Positions 19,778 to 31,361 of a stretch of 64,000 nt of DNA are shown one piece after another. The notes below the pieces were generated by a model. That model had not been told where the DNA came from and did not search any database. It saw only the letters and a program-made list of their open reading frames with translations. The DNA is from Sepioteuthis lessoniana (Eukaryota; Mollusca; Cephalopoda; Myopsida; Loliginidae), in NCBI GenBank assembly GCA_963585895.1, contig OY757913.1:102527471-102591470 (forward strand), written 5' to 3'. Both the position numbers and the translations under genes were made by a program. The stretch's first letter is position 1. Every line of letters begins with the position of its first letter.

Positions 19778-20765
19778 GATATTGTGTCACTTTTTATTGT
19801 ATTTGACAGACAGAAAAATGAGTTGTATCACTGGTGCTGTCTTTCTCTGTCACTTAATTTTTCGGAGAACGAGGCTCTTGTTGGTGAGGTTTTTGTTCTT
19901 GGAGAAATTTCTTTTCTCATACTTTTGTCTTTGGTATAGACATCGGATATCATTTCTATTTTTCTCTAAAAATCTATTTTTACAGAGAATTACTGCGGGA
20001 ACAAAAATTCCCAGTTGACTAACCAATCACAGATCATTTCGTATCCTTCTACTACTTTTGACACGTCATCCAATAAAATATGCTGATCTACGTCTGTGGG
20101 AAGAGTATCCCTCCCACGTATCAGATTTTCCTAGGTCATCCAATAAAACTACAATAAAGGGGCTTGATTAATTAAAGGTCTTAGCCCACGCCTTGTGGGG
20201 GTGTATCTATTCTCTCATAAGCCAAACAATCAAAGGTCTGATTAATCTATGAAAAGATTTCACCTTTTAACCCAAACAAAGGGGAGGAGATGTTATGGTT
20301 TAAAATGGATCAATGCACCTACAAAATCCTAAACCTGGTTATGTTTTGTTTTCACAATTTGAAAATTCGAATAGAATTAGTCCGTCACTGGCTCTTTATT
20401 TTGACTTTTGAATTTCTTTAAAAGTCATTAAGTTTGTTTTATAATTTTATAAAAGTAAAATTACATTTCCGTAAATAAAAAATGCATCGTACTCTCCTAA
20501 AATTTTTAGCACCAGTGAATACCTTATATTGTCATAATATTCTCATTCGATAGAAATCTTTTTTCCAGAAAATTCGGCCATCATTACTCATTCCCAACTG
20601 GAATCATAAAACTGACACCGGATCGTTCCTGACATAAATCTCTTACAATAGATCACCCCAAATGTGATATTATCATGCCTGTTGAGACGTTAGTATTTTA
20701 AAAGCCATTTTCTCCCATATTTCCACCGTACACACTGTTGTATTTCAATTGCTATTTCGGAACCA
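19776..20765. other. Unassigned; possible LTR-retrotransposon 3' junction
   Basis: A purine-rich tract (caaaggggaggaga) at 20276-20290 is followed by TGTTATGG, the arrangement of a polypurine tract next to a 3' LTR. CCAAT-type motifs occur at about 20020, 20068 and 20137. No matching copy or end was found, so this is only a possibility. The 114-codon frame at 19674-20018 starts inside a TA array and is not credible. Confidence 0.25.
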
Positions 20766-20769
20766 GTCT

Positions 20770-21650
20770 TGGTTTGGTTTTATAGCATATCAACCATTTA
20801 AGGTTATTTAATGCCAAATCCTTTATATATACATATAAACAGTTTTATTTCAAACAATACACTTTAACATAAGTACAGGTTTTGTTTATACTCAATAAAA
20901 TGTAAAAACAGTTCTATTTCAAATAATTTAGTTTAACATAAGTCATCATCATCATCATCATCATCATATCGTGCTGGCAGCACGGATATCCCTGACCCTC
21001 TCTCGCCACTCCTCCCTATCGTTCATCGCCCTAGGCAGGTCTTCAGGACAACAACCTGTATCCTCACATAGCTGCTGAATGTACGTTCGTGCTGGTCGTC
21101 CTGCTTTTGCGCGGCCGTGTGTGGGGATCCATAAAAGTACATCTCTTATGAGTTCATCTCTGCTTCTCCAGCAATGTCCTGCATGTCTAGTTCGCCTAAC
21201 TTGAATAGTTTTCGTGATAGGGGGCAGGTGGCCGTACAGTTGGAGTCTTGTGGGGTGTTGCTGCCAGGACTTGTTCAGGATTGCACGCAGCATTCTTTTG
21301 CTTAACATAAATACACAGTTCAAATGTCAAAAACAGTTCTTCATCAGTTTGTTTGGTTTTAAGTCATGGAAAATTGTTCAATGCCAAATCCCGTTTAGAC
21401 TTATTAATTAAATATACATGGTGTGCGAACATTTTTTAAATAGTATTATGAACAAACCGTAGTTCATTTTTCTTCACAGTAAAAAGATTTTTAGTATTTC
21501 TCTCTGATACGAATCATTCTATTTTTTTTTACTCATTTGTTTGCACACTGTAAAACAGCTTCTTAACAGGAACAATTTGACATCAGTCATTTGTTTGCAG
21601 ACATTTAAATAGATATGTATGATATGTAAGAGATTAATATTTATGAAAAG
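20770..21650 (+). mobile_element. HT repeat, split by LINE fragment 3
   Basis: Starts with the hairpin tail (ttttatagcatatcaacc, then ttatttaatgccaaatcc) and the subrepeats 'caaacaatacactttaacataag'. The LINE at 20942-21301 interrupts it, after which the subrepeats continue with a second tail-like piece at 21350-21390. Confidence 0.7.
20942..21301 (-). mobile_element. RTE-like LINE fragment 3, 5'-truncated
   Basis: The minus strand encodes about 100 residues of the C-terminal region: KSWQQHPTR, YGHLPPITKT, RRTRHAGHCWRSRDEL, GRPARTYIQQL and WRERVRDIRA, then a (GATGAT)n tail. The target-site duplication TTAACATAA lies at 20933-20941 and 21302-21310, within the host HT repeat. The reading frame runs through the whole fragment without stops, which suggests a fairly young insertion. 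Confidence 0.9.
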
Positions 21651-21679
21651 ATTTGAGTAACTCTTTATAGGCATTACTA

Positions 21680-21880
21680 CCAAGTCCACTTTTACCCAGA
21701 TTAGTTGTATCTGTCAGGGTTGCATCTATGGCTCAAATAGAACTGCTTCATCATTTAGAAAATATTATTATTAAACCTTCAACTATTTTCAAATTGTTTA
21801 TATTGCGTAAAAATACTAGATAAATATAATTACTAATGTTAAATAGCAATACTTGAAACCATCAGCTGCAGAATGTTCAT
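21680..21880 (-). mobile_element. HT repeat fragment
   Basis: Reverse-orientation pieces: 'aagtccacttttacccag', 'gtatctgtcagggttgcat', 'ctatggctcaaatagaact', then subrepeats 'ttgcgtaaaaatac' and 'taaatagcaatacttgaaacc'. Confidence 0.55.
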
Positions 21881-21894
21881 TCTGCAACTTTCTT

Positions 21895-22090
21895 GAGGGG
21901 TGGGATCCCCACCTGTTATGGAAAAGTAAAATGTCCGGAAGAAAGACACGGGATTACGTGAAACAAGTATATTGAATGAAAGTATCAATACAGCATAGGT
22001 AAAAAGGTGTTGAACGTCAGTCTGACTGCCAAAGTGTTAGGCTTGAGTTAAAAACCGAGATAAATATTTTTCCGGTGTTCATAGTAATAG
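21895..22090 (+). repeat. LTR-like fragment, distant relative of repeat K
   Basis: 'gtccggaagaaagacacggga', 'acaagtatattgaatgaaag' and 'tatcaatacagcat' resemble in order and wording the middle of repeat K, at lower similarity. Boundaries are not definable. Confidence 0.3.
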
Positions 22091-22094
22091 GAAG

Positions 22095-22425
22095 AGTTGA
22101 CTTTAGTTTTTCGACACGAGGTGAGAGAGACACAATTTTTACTATGCTGATTGAACTATCTGACCCTACAAACGCACTGCGCATCCTGTAGCCCCCAGCT
22201 GGACTCGCCCGGCCCCGAGTCAGATCTCAACTAACTGCTTTTTCAAAATCACCAAATTCACAGCCCATCGCTTCCGGGCATGACGTCATTCACACCCCAG
22301 TCACATTTTCTATCTGGGTTTTTTATTATGACATTTATGATTGTCATATTCTCTGCGTGCGAGTGTGAACACCTGCACTAAGAGACGAATAGTTCATAGC
22401 CCAACCAAACCGAAAGATAAAATAT
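22095..22425 (-). mobile_element. LTR-1 fragment, copy 4
   Basis: Contains 'agtttttcgacacgaggtgag', 'cccatcgcttccgggca', a CRE-type TGACGTCA at 22281-22288 and 'tatctgggttttttattatg'. Both LTR ends are missing and there is no target duplication. Confidence 0.75.
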
Positions 22426-22646
22426 AATTTACGAAAAATGATTAAAATAAAAAAAATCATTCCGTAATTATATAACATATATAACCCAAGGTTTTTCCAT
22501 CAAGGGCAAAACAATTTCAAGCAGACTATCAATAATTATGATTTATAATTTATTTCGCTCATTATAACTAGTTTGATCGAAGCCTTTATATTTTACCCTT
22601 TGTAGAGAGTTATTTCATCTAGTTTGTATTCACTTTTATCCATGTA

Positions 22647-22694
<48 letters not shown>

Positions 22695-23944
22695 AACTCT
22701 TCTTTTATGCGCATAATCTTTTGTAAGTCATTGACGTGAAAATAAGTTTGAACATTTTTAGTTCTAATTTTTTTTTCTTTTGTAAAACACAAAAAAATTA
22801 ACAAATGAACAATATGCCAACAACTTCAATAAAAGTTAAAACATTCAATGTGCTTCGTTAGCAAAATATTGAACTCACAGAATTTTTATATGTCACTTTT
22901 GCTGATTTTTGTGTTAATATTTACAACATTGAACGTCTTCACTTTTAAATGTTTCAATAAATTTCCTACGCAGGCATAAAATTGTTCAATGCTTTTTTTT
23001 CGGTGAGAAATTTGAGATTTCAAATCATCTTTTCAAATTCCCACAGGAAAAATATTTTGTATTGTTTTCAAGCTTTTTCTCCCGTTACCAGCCTAAGTTA
23101 ATCCTAATTTTTAAAAAAATGTGTTAACTTAAAAAACAAAAAAATCCTAATGAAAGTTGAGCCTAAAGAGATTTATTTAATTTTGTTTTCGTTTTTTGTC
23201 AAGCAATTTTGATTGCAGACATATATTACCGTTGTGAATAGTTTTTGTTGTCATTGTTCATTTTGCCAAGATGTCAGAAAACAACCGCCCAAGCCAAAAT
23301 AACTGAATAAATTGATAAATAAACAAGGAAGAATATTTTTCTGACTTGGAGGGATTTTCTTAACGAAATTAGGTTTTTAAGCCCCTTTTATGGCTAGGCA
23401 CCTTGATCCGACAGAAAGATTCAATGTACTTATTGACCCCTGCGCAAGATCAGGATGTGGCAAAAAGTTAATGTAAAACTGTACGTGAAGAGTATAAAGC
23501 CTCGTTTCGGATTTGAACTCAGGTCACAATCTCCATTTCCTACAACGACAACGATTAAACCACGTGCAAAAATGGATATTAATGCTCAGAGAGAGGGAAA
23601 AGGTCCCATCTGTTTGAGTCAAATAAATATCACAACAAAATTAGTATCATGGTGGAACGAATGTAATGTCCTATTTTCTTGATGAATGTCTTAGACAACA
23701 TTGATTAGAGTATTGTCTTTGGTTATCATTTAGGAGGGTTACAATGTGTAATTTTAATCTTATTCTTTCAGATTATAAGAATATCGATCGTAATCGTCTT
23801 CGGTATTCTCCCCGTGTTCGTCGGAACTAAAGAACACAAAAGATGTGTCGGGGGACATGTTATTTGGGAGATATGTTTGGTCCCCCAAAATTTATGTTGC
23901 AGTTTGGTATATGTTTAGGGGTATATTATTTTTGAAATAATTTT
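22426..23944. other. AT-rich, no recognised gene
   Basis: An (AAAG)n microsatellite occupies about 22645-22695. A possible tRNA-like segment (ggatttgaactcaggtcac, then acgattaaaccacgtgc) is near 23508-23565 on the minus strand. No coding gene is visible. Confidence 0.5.
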
Positions 23945-24222
23945 TGGTGTAATGGTTATCGTCGAAGGAACTGGACACGGCGACTCGAGTTCAAATTCTG
24001 GACGAGACTGATTGCGTTTCACATAGCTCTAATACCCTTGGAAAACGTATGAATCCAATTATTCTCCCTCCAGCTATGGGTAAATAATAGGACAGACTGA
24101 GTTCTTCAGCCTTGGTGAGGCAACTAGTCTAGAAGAAGGAAAACTCTGATTTCAAACCTGTTAAACTCCGCTTAAAAACTGACCTTGTGTCTACCCGAGT
24201 GGAGGGGTTGGTAAATAGGATT
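23945..24222 (+). mobile_element. SINE-A copy
   Basis: A box TGGTGTAATGGTTATC, B box GAGTTCAAATTCTGG, body 'ctccctccagctatgggtaa' and 'gaaggaaaactctgatttc', and 3' end 'gaggggttggtaaatagga'. The preceding leader (ggtgccc) is missing. Confidence 0.8.
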
Positions 24223-24993
24223 TTTTTATACTTGGAAAAAGGCACATGGAGGCAACTGTAGTAAATGATATGAAAGCGGTGTAAACGGTATGAAACGGCG
24301 CGAACATAAGGAACATTCAAAAGAAGCGACATAAACAAAACAAATGTATATCTTAAAAATGCATACAATGAAAACATTTAAAACATTACTGTAGTTCTAA
24401 CTTAACACATTGTTCATTTTATGAATTTTTCAGAGTGTATAACAACGAGAACTGCGTGGGTATTGATCCTTTTGATGAGGTTTCTGCTGAAGATCTCCGT
24501 TTCCAGAAGTTTTATCGTTCGTCTGAGGTACTTTATTCATATTTTTTTAAATCTCTGATTCTTTAATAATTCCTGCTTCCAATTCTCCCAAATCCTTGTA
24601 GGTTTCCTTCTCTCCAATCATTCTAATGATTTCCTGATTTGGTAGTTATAATCCTTCAGTAATTTCTCTTCCCCCATTTTTGATTATTAGCATGGAAAAT
24701 GTTTCCATGCCAATTTTCATCCCTATAACCTGACTGCATAATTTTATCTTTTGTATCTTAGTCTCGAGTTTTTTTTTTTTTTTTTTTTTTTTTTTCATTC
24801 CTTGCAAAGAGCTTGATGTCATCCATGTATATAAGCTGATTAACCTCTTCTTGTGATTGTGTAAATTTGTAACCGCAAGTTCACTTCTTCCGTATGCAAC
24901 TAAATGGCATCATTACTATTACAAAAAGTGATAGCGAGAACGATAATTCCTTGTCGATACCTCTTTTGATTTTCACCTCTGTTAAAGTAATTC
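24223..24993. other. No recognised gene
   Basis: AT-rich; a poly-T tract of about 28 bp lies at 24769-24796. A 'agagcttgatgtcatccatgt' phrase near 24810-24830 hints at decayed retroelement coding but is too short to assign. Confidence 0.4.
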
Positions 24994-25517
24994 TGTAATA
25001 TTACGGACGGGCGCAGTCGTCAATCAGTGAAGGTGTCACGAGACTTGCACGTGCGAGCAGAATGACCTGCAAAGTTAGACGTGATTTTAGAATAATCACA
25101 GATGAATTATCACGTCTTTCATGACAGTTGCACTGGTGACATTGAACATTCGGGATCTTCGATTTGTTCCCCAAAATCTCTATATAAGAAAACAAGTCAG
25201 GAGATTTTGGCAGAGTTGAAGGCAGCATTCAAAACAGGCGCGTCAAAGGTTCCGAGGCCCCGACCCGTCCTACCCAGTCTGCTACGACCTATCTGTCAGG
25301 CGTGTGTCAACAGCCAGCTCTCACCCACACCGCCGTCACCACCAAGAGGAAGGGAGAAGAAGAACGTAACTAAAATGAACTTTTGGAGTTGCTACGATCA
25401 TAGCCCTAAGTGAGTAATAAACGACTGCTATATTTTCTTCCCTTAGCTTCGAGTTTGAGTATTTCTTTTTCTGCGGAATTCATTCTTTACTGCACAACAC
25501 GTTAGACCTATGTTACA
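24994..25517 (+). mobile_element. Possible solo LTR
   Basis: Starts TGTAATATTACGG and ends CTATGTTACA. A TATA box (CTATATAAGAAAAC, core at 25181-25187) lies about 230 bp before AATAAA (25416-25421), a promoter and polyadenylation spacing usual for LTRs. The 103-codon frame inside (25102-25413) has no known domain and is probably incidental. No target duplication or second copy was found. Confidence 0.4.
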
Positions 25518-25689
25518 ATATAACACAATATCAACTCGCTAAAATAACTAAAGATGTTTTACTTCAAGAGTTTCATAAATGTGCCAGTTCAATGATAGCA
25601 ATTAAATCCATTAATAGTTCTAGTGGAGATTATACCTTTATTGAGTTGCAGGAGTTGGCTTCCAAAGTGAGGATTTCATTCTAAAGAAC

Positions 25690-25935
25690 GAACCAAAGAA
25701 TTGTCGTCAAAAAATGATTCTGAAGAGTTAAAAGCTGTTGTGACGGCAAATACTGCCATTACTATTAGAGAACTTTTTGAGAAATTTAATATAACCCGTA
25801 TGACTGTCCTACTCCAACGGAAAAGGATTGTAAAGATTTTAATGGTTTGAAAATGGGTCCTGCATGACCTGTCCTTCAAGAATCTGCAACAGCGTGTCGT
25901 TTGCTGGGAGTCAATTGACAAAAGATCTTTTAGAG
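25690..25935 (+). pseudogene. Mariner-type transposase HTH fragment, second lineage
   Basis: The plus strand encodes in decayed frames a DNA-binding N-terminus: ELKAVVTANTAITIRELFEK, FNITRMTV, RIGK and LHDLSF-like residues. The order matches mariner paired HTH domains (a VEADP.QT.RELAEKL-like helix, then S.TTV, then GK). It differs from the SETMAR-type copies elsewhere in the window. The rest of the transposase and the terminal repeats are gone. Confidence 0.5.
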
Positions 25936-26029
25936 AAGGTTGGCCGGAAAAACTTGCTTCCTCCTCCAAATTTTCTAAATTTTGTTCCTGATTATTTCTT
26001 GTTTCAGGGATTACAGAATCATTTGAATG

Positions 26030-27565
26030 GTTGGTTGGTTGGTTATTTACGGTGTGTCAACCATTTTCGGGTCATTTAACGCCGAATTAAATTTTATACA
26101 ATTCAGTTTCTTGTAAGTATAGTTTTATTGGTTTAGAAAGAAGTTAAATGTCAAAACAGTTTTATTTCAAACAATTCAGTTTAGCATAAGTACACAATTT
26201 CAAAGTTAAAAATAGTTATTTTTCAAAGAATTTGGTTGATTATAAGTACACAGTTTCAATGTCAAAAACAGTTCTATTTTTAACTATTCAGTTTAGTATA
26301 AGTACACAATTTAGTTCTATTTGACCCATAGATAGGACCCCGTCAGGTGCTACCATTCCAGGCCTGAGTGAACAGTTATTTTTCAAAGAATTTTGTTCAT
26401 CATAAGTTAACAGTTTCAATGAAAAAATACGTGGTGCATTCAATAAGTTTCCATACGTTTTTTGTACAGGCATTTACATATGGCGTAGGCTCTTGAAAAT
26501 TCAGTATGTTATTGCTATACATCTATTAAGATGACTGACTAATTCTTATGATTTCAGTTTCAAATGTACAGCTACAGCAGCAATTGGAATACACCCTACC
26601 AAAGCTTGATTGTCACAGCTGGTGAGGCCACTTTAGAGGGAGGATATGAAATAAAATTATGTTTTAAACTTGGAAAAAATTCCACAGAAACGTACGGAAT
26701 GCTTCAGACTGCTTTTGGACGATCTTGCATGAATCGAGCATAAGTTTTTGAATGGCTTAAGAGATTCAAAGAAGGCAGCGAGTCTGTGAGGGATGATGAA
26801 CAGTGTGGGAGGTGTAAGGAACTCAATACACAAGAGTTGTTTGGCCAAAGGGTTAGGATTAGGGATACTATGTTGAGGTTTTAAGGGAGTTCAGGAAGAG
26901 ATTCCGTCGGAAGAGCTCAGCACTCTTCAAATCGGGTCAGTGACATTTCCACCAGGACAATGCATCAGTCCACAACTCCATCCTTGTCACAGACCATTTG
27001 ACCAAGATGAGGATCAAGATGGTTCCTCCCCGTCCCTATATCCCAGACATTGCTCCCTGTGACTTTTGGTCATTCCCTAAGCTCAGAGGCTGTCGTTATG
27101 AGACAATTGGGGAGATGAAAGAGGCTCTGACGAGGGTCATTGAGACGCTCACACAAGAGGACTTCTATGGGACCTTATGGAACGGTAAAACAAGTGCATT
27201 GCAACCGGAGGAAATTACTTCGAAGGGGACTAGTTTCATGTATGTACTATCAATAAAAGTGCACATGCAAAAAACTCGGAAACTTATTTAATGATCTTCG
27301 TAGTTCAATTTTTAACAATTAAGTTTAGCATAAGCACACAGTTTAGTTCTATTTGACCCATAGATGGGACCTTGTCAGCTGCTATCACTCCGGGCCAGAG
27401 TGAACCTGAGAGCGATGGCAATGAAAGGGTATTCCTCATTCCGCCAAACTCTTGAATCTCACATTCAGATTGTTTAGTGTCATATCCAAGACACTCGTTA
27501 GGAGGTTACCCCTCTGCAGAGATGATGTCGGTGTATTCTAGAGCCCCAGGCAACTTGGCAAAGAA
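26030..27565 (+). mobile_element. HT repeat, split by mariner copy 2
   Basis: Begins 'ggttggttggttatttacgg' and a tail variant, then subrepeats (gtttagcataagtacacag), a first 'gacccatagataggacccc' head fragment, the mariner insertion at 26430-27300, and then a second head with 'agagcgatggcaatgaaagg' ending near 'gagccccaggcaact'. Confidence 0.75.
26430..27300 (+). mobile_element. SETMAR-type mariner, internally deleted copy 2
   Basis: An 871-bp element flanked by TA (26428-26429, 27301-27302) inside an HT repeat. The terminal repeats share CAATAAGTTTCC / AAACTTATTTAATG. N-terminal transposase pieces (about 26670-26850) carry stops. The join 'ccaaagggttaggatta' to 'actatgttgaggttttaag' near 26870 is the common deletion junction. 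The C-terminal frame 26998-27291 contains PRPYIPDIAPCDFWSF (third catalytic Asp region), KLRGCRYETIGEMKEA and VIETLTQEDF. A full mariner is about 1.3 kb, so about 0.4 kb is missing. Confidence 0.9.
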
Positions 27566-27724
27566 TCATTTCGATGGTCACGGGTTGACACCAAGAGAAA
27601 TATTTCAACCAGAGTTGATCGAACAAACCAATGAATAATTTACTATGTTTAGCTTAGTTTTGAACAAAGCTAAAGGAATGGCGGGTTCAATAGGAAGAAA
27701 AGTCACTTAAAATGATCTCTGAGT

Positions 27725-28120
27725 CTGTTTGGTTTGATTTTATGGCATATCAACCTCTGTAGATTATTTAATGCCAAATATATTTTTATACGTATAAACA
27801 GTTTTATTTCAACCAATTCCGTTTAACACAAGTACACCGTTTAAATGTCACAAGGATTTTATTTTAAACAATTTAGCATAAGTACACAGTTATGTTCTTG
27901 ACCCATAGATAGAACCATATCAGGTGCAATCACTCCATACCGGTGTGGATCTGGGAGTAATGGCAATAAAGAGGTACACCGCATTCTCCAAAGCTTCAGC
28001 ATTACTAGAGCCTCACCGTCAGATTGTTTACTGTCATATCAAGGACTGTCCTCGAGAAAGTCTTACTCCCCTGCAGAGATGCAGTTGATGTATTCTTCAG
28101 CCCCAGCTGACGGGGCCCTG
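27725..28120 (+). mobile_element. HT repeat copy
   Basis: Hairpin tail (tatggcatatcaacc, then ttatttaatgccaaata), subrepeats, then head: 'gacccatagatagaacc', 'ggtgcaatcactcc', 'ccagcattactagagcctc', ending 'cagccccagctgacgg'. One of the more complete short copies. Confidence 0.8.
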
Positions 28121-28442
28121 CAAGTCCAGCTTGCTAACTCATACACGAAATGATATATAAGTCGACATCTTCTGAATGACTATAATGTCCTTTTCAGGCT
28201 GAGATTTATTATTTCCTTTTTTATAGACACTTACCAGTCAGATAAAATGTAAATGAAAGTTAATTATTCTAGAATGAAATCCATTATTAATGATTCGTTA
28301 ATGAAAAGTTTCTATATATTCGGATGATGAAGAAAAGATATGAACTCTCCGAATGACATAATTAATTAATATACACTAGTCACGATGGATTGAAATAATA
28401 TATACTGTAATATTATTTTATTACTTTTATTATTAACAAAAT

Positions 28443-28760
28443 GGCAAAGATTTCCCTGGCACTCTCTCACCATCCACCCCAATCGTTCATTGCTTCTGGC
28501 TATTTCTCTAGACTGTATTTAGTGTCCGCAGAGAACCGATGCATGTAAGTCCCTGCAAATCTGCTTGTCCTGACGCGTCCATGGGAAGGATTTCATTGGA
28601 GAACGTCCCTTATATCCCCCGAAGTGCCCAACAGGACTTGCTCTTCTTACTTGGATACTTTGGGAGATGGAAGGTTACTTTCAATATTGTTCTACGGTAG
28701 ATGTAAGCTTTTTCATCACGGACTTGACTTTAATACGCTAACTGCATGCTATGCTGAACG
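28443..28760 (-). mobile_element. RTE-like LINE fragment 4, diverged
   Basis: In reverse it carries 'agtaagaagagcaagtcctgt', 'tgggcacttcggg' and 'atgaacgattggggtggatgg', matching the C-terminal segment and the end of the family with many changes. The tail is (AAT)n-like rather than (GATGAT)n. No open frame. Confidence 0.6.
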
Positions 28761-29164
28761 GTAATACCTCCTCTCCTAAAGTGGTGTCATGGTTATGTCA
28801 CGCCACAGCGTATTTATAAAAATCATATCAAAAGTTACTGCAAATAAAGGAATTACTGACTTGGTGCTTAATTATTATCTCCCTTGAAAAAATATAATGA
28901 GCGTGAGCGTGAGGTGAACCCATGCAAGTTTTATATAGTCCTTATTTTGGTTGTCATATTCACTTTTCTGTACCCTTCGGCCTTTTGCAGGTGACTTGTC
29001 GGGCAGGGAATTTAGAAGCCAAGCATTTTCAAATCTATGCAGGAGTGAGGCTTTTTATTGTATGTTTTTTTAAGTTAATTTGCTTTTTATTTTATTTCAG
29101 CCTTGAAAGCTGTGTTGAAAGGGTATACAATACATCGTCTATTTTCCCTGATTACACCCCCAAA
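28761..29164. other. No recognised gene
   Basis: The 86-codon frame at 28922-29182 (plus) has no domain I recognise. Confidence 0.4.
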
Positions 29165-29350
29165 AGTGTGTTCTGGATATAACAAAGAGAGGTATCCAAT
29201 GGTGAGGCTTTAGTTCTGGAGATCTGGGGATGTTAGATTATCCCCCCGTTGCCATTAATTCCAGGTCCACTTTGACACTCAGTGATTGTAACAGTTTGTG
29301 TCACATCTATGGATCAAATGGATCAGTTTAATATTTGTATTTGATCGGAA
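29165..29350 (-). mobile_element. HT repeat head fragment
   Basis: 'tgtgttctggatataaca', 'ggtgaggctttagttctgga', 'ccaggtccactttgacact' and 'ctatggatcaaatgg' match the HT head in reverse. Confidence 0.55.
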
Positions 29351-29399
29351 TATTTGATGCCATGTAAATATGAAAATTTTTGTATTAAGAATAGTTGGT

Positions 29400-29905
29400 T
29401 GGTTGGTTGGTTAATGTATCAACTCTTTACGAGTCATTTAACATCAAAATAAATTTCAAACAATTCAGTTTAGTATAAGTATAGTTTTATTGTTTACACA
29501 CAGCTAAATGTCAGTTCAATTAAATGTCAAAACAGTTCTATTTTAAACAATTCATTTAAGCACAAGTACGTAGTTTCAATGTCAAAAACAGTTCGATTTC
29601 AAAAAATACAATTAAGAAAAAGTACAAAGTTTCAATGTCGAAAACAGTTCTATTTTCAACAAATCAGGTTAGTTCGATTTGACCCATTGGTAAGACTCTG
29701 TCAGATGCTACCACTTAAGGCCAGAGTGGAACTGGAAGCGATGCCATTGAAGTGGTACTCTGAATTCCCCAAAGATCCAGCATTACGGGAGCCTCACCAT
29801 CAGATTCTATTGTGTCATATCCAGGTCTCTCGTTGGGGAGGTCTTACTCCTCTACAGAGAAGCAGTCAGTGTATATTACAGCCCCAGCCGACTGGCCAAT
29901 AAAAA
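29400..29905 (+). mobile_element. HT repeat copy
   Basis: Opens 'ttggttggttggttaatgta', tail variant 'gtcatttaacatcaaa', then subrepeats (acagttctattttaaacaattc) and a nearly complete head from 'gacccattggtaagactc' to 'cagccccagccgactgg'. The 107-codon frame across it is incidental. Confidence 0.8.
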
Positions 29906-29944
29906 ATAGTTACTTGAAACCGTATCACTGTGCGTAAACAAATG

Positions 29945-30560
29945 ATTATTATTAGTTTCATTATCCCTTCCGAGTTTTGCCAACCAGCGTTAGATAATGG
30001 CCTTTCACTGGAGTCTGAGTGACAGCAAGTATCTTCAAGTCTCCAGGACTTTTCTCAGTACTCTGGCCGATTTAAAATGTTGTAGTCTTAAGATTGGCTC
30101 CATTGCCCTCTGATTTATCATCCTTCCAGTGACTTTAACAAGCCTTTGGGGTTGTCCTGAGTGCACTATTTACAATTGGTATCATTGTCACCTTATTTTC
30201 TATATTTTTCCTCGTTTTCTAGCAAGATCTAGATATCTATATCTCTTTCGCCTTTCTTTTATTTTCAATGCATGGTCCGCCTGGACGGCAAAGTCTACTA
30301 ATCGGTAGGTTATCAGTTTACTTATCACTTGGTCTGGTCTTCTGCCTGAGGTTAGATAAACCGTTTGTATCCCAAAATCCGATTAAATTCTGTGCGTCTC
30401 ATTCTTCAGGACGGATCCCGCGTTGTACATAAACCATTTGGTAGTATGGTCAAACTTCAATTTCCTGCACAATTCCGTGTTGATCCGCTTCTACACCCAC
30501 TCGTGTCTAAGGAAGAGTTACTTAAAACCTGGCATGGAGAATCTTTTCGAGAAGCGGAGC
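29945..30560 (-). pseudogene. Non-LTR retrotransposon C-terminal remnant (not the RTE-like family)
   Basis: On the minus strand, with several frameshifts and stops, the sequence reads: WVWKRINTELCRKLKF, TTKWFMYNAGSVLKNETHRI, DFGIQT, an ISRLCRPGG / DFAVQADHA block, KIKERRKRYRYLDLAR, VTMIPIVNSALRT and a PKACKSHWKD block. This is the order of the domain that follows the reverse transcriptase in a widespread invertebrate non-LTR family (HP..V.EN, then IIDFA.PGD, then KE..KIEKY.DL, then V.GALG..PK). The clade is not assigned. An (ATT)n-like tail follows at 29940-29960. Dead, 5'-truncated. Confidence 0.65.
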
Positions 30561-30857
30561 GGATAAGTCATAGCGAAAAATCTAACCTTCTTCTCTGTTA
30601 AAACATAGTCAATGTAATTTTACGTTGGCGGCACTTTAACCATTTTCACTCCGAAATACCATATGCATCTATTACTAAGGCATCTGCCTTAGGGAGATAG
30701 TAATTGAACACTAAATCATTCCTCAGGCATCAGCCTTAGAAATAAGGAGAACGTTGATTTCTTTCTCTTCGGTAGAAAGATCTTTTTTATAAAACGTTGA
30801 AGTCTAAGGTGGTATGTTCAAAGCCTTGTGGTTCGTAGATTGATCATGAGTGCTTTA

Positions 30858-31360
30858 AACCATATCATCATGATCACCATCATATCCCTGACCCTCTCTC
30901 GCCACTTCTCCCTATCGTTCATCGCCTCTGACTGGTCTTCAGGGCTACATCCCGTATCCTCACATAGCTGCTGTATGTATGTTCGAGCTGGTCGTCCAGC
31001 TGTTTCTCGGCCATATGTGGGGGTCCATAGGAGTACATCACTTATCAGCTCGTCCCTGCTTCTCCAGTAGTGTCCCGCATGTCTGGTTCGTCTAACTTGG
31101 ATAGTTTTCGTGATGGGAGGTAGGTGGCCGTATAGTTGGTGCCTTGTTGTGTGTTGCCGCCAGGACTTGTTCAATATTGCTCGCAACATTCTTGTATAAT
31201 TGCCGTCTAGCTTCTTCTCCAGCCGTTTAGTTGGCGTCCAAGTAGTGCATCCATACAGCAGTATCGATGCGACTGGTGCCTGGAACAAACTGCGTTTCAT
31301 TTATCGGTCAGGTCGATATGATAGATAGCCTATCGATAAGTGTCCGTGCCTTCGTTAGCC
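30858..31360 (-). mobile_element. RTE-like LINE fragment 5
   Basis: The minus strand (frame about 31300-30818) encodes KMKRSLFQAPVASILLYGCTTW-type residues, KLDGNYTRMLRAILNKSW, YGHLPPITKT, RRTRHAGHYWRSRDEL and WRERVRDMM, with a (ATGATG)n-like tail at the low-coordinate end. The open part lacks stops. Beyond 31300 the coding continues with one frameshift to about 31358, where a SINE-B begins. Confidence 0.85.
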
Positions 31361-31361
31361 G

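Noticed and set aside
19776-20765. Polypurine tract plus TG as proof of an LTR retrotransposon
   Set aside because: No second LTR, primer-binding site or coding domain was found. Kept only as a low-confidence note.
20943-20968. (CAT)n runs at 20943, 18584 and 59015 as independent microsatellites
   Set aside because: They are the trinucleotide tails of LINE copies.
25102-25413. 103-codon frame with a proline-rich stretch as a host gene
   Set aside because: It lies between a TATA box and a polyadenylation signal inside an LTR-like block and has no recognisable domain.
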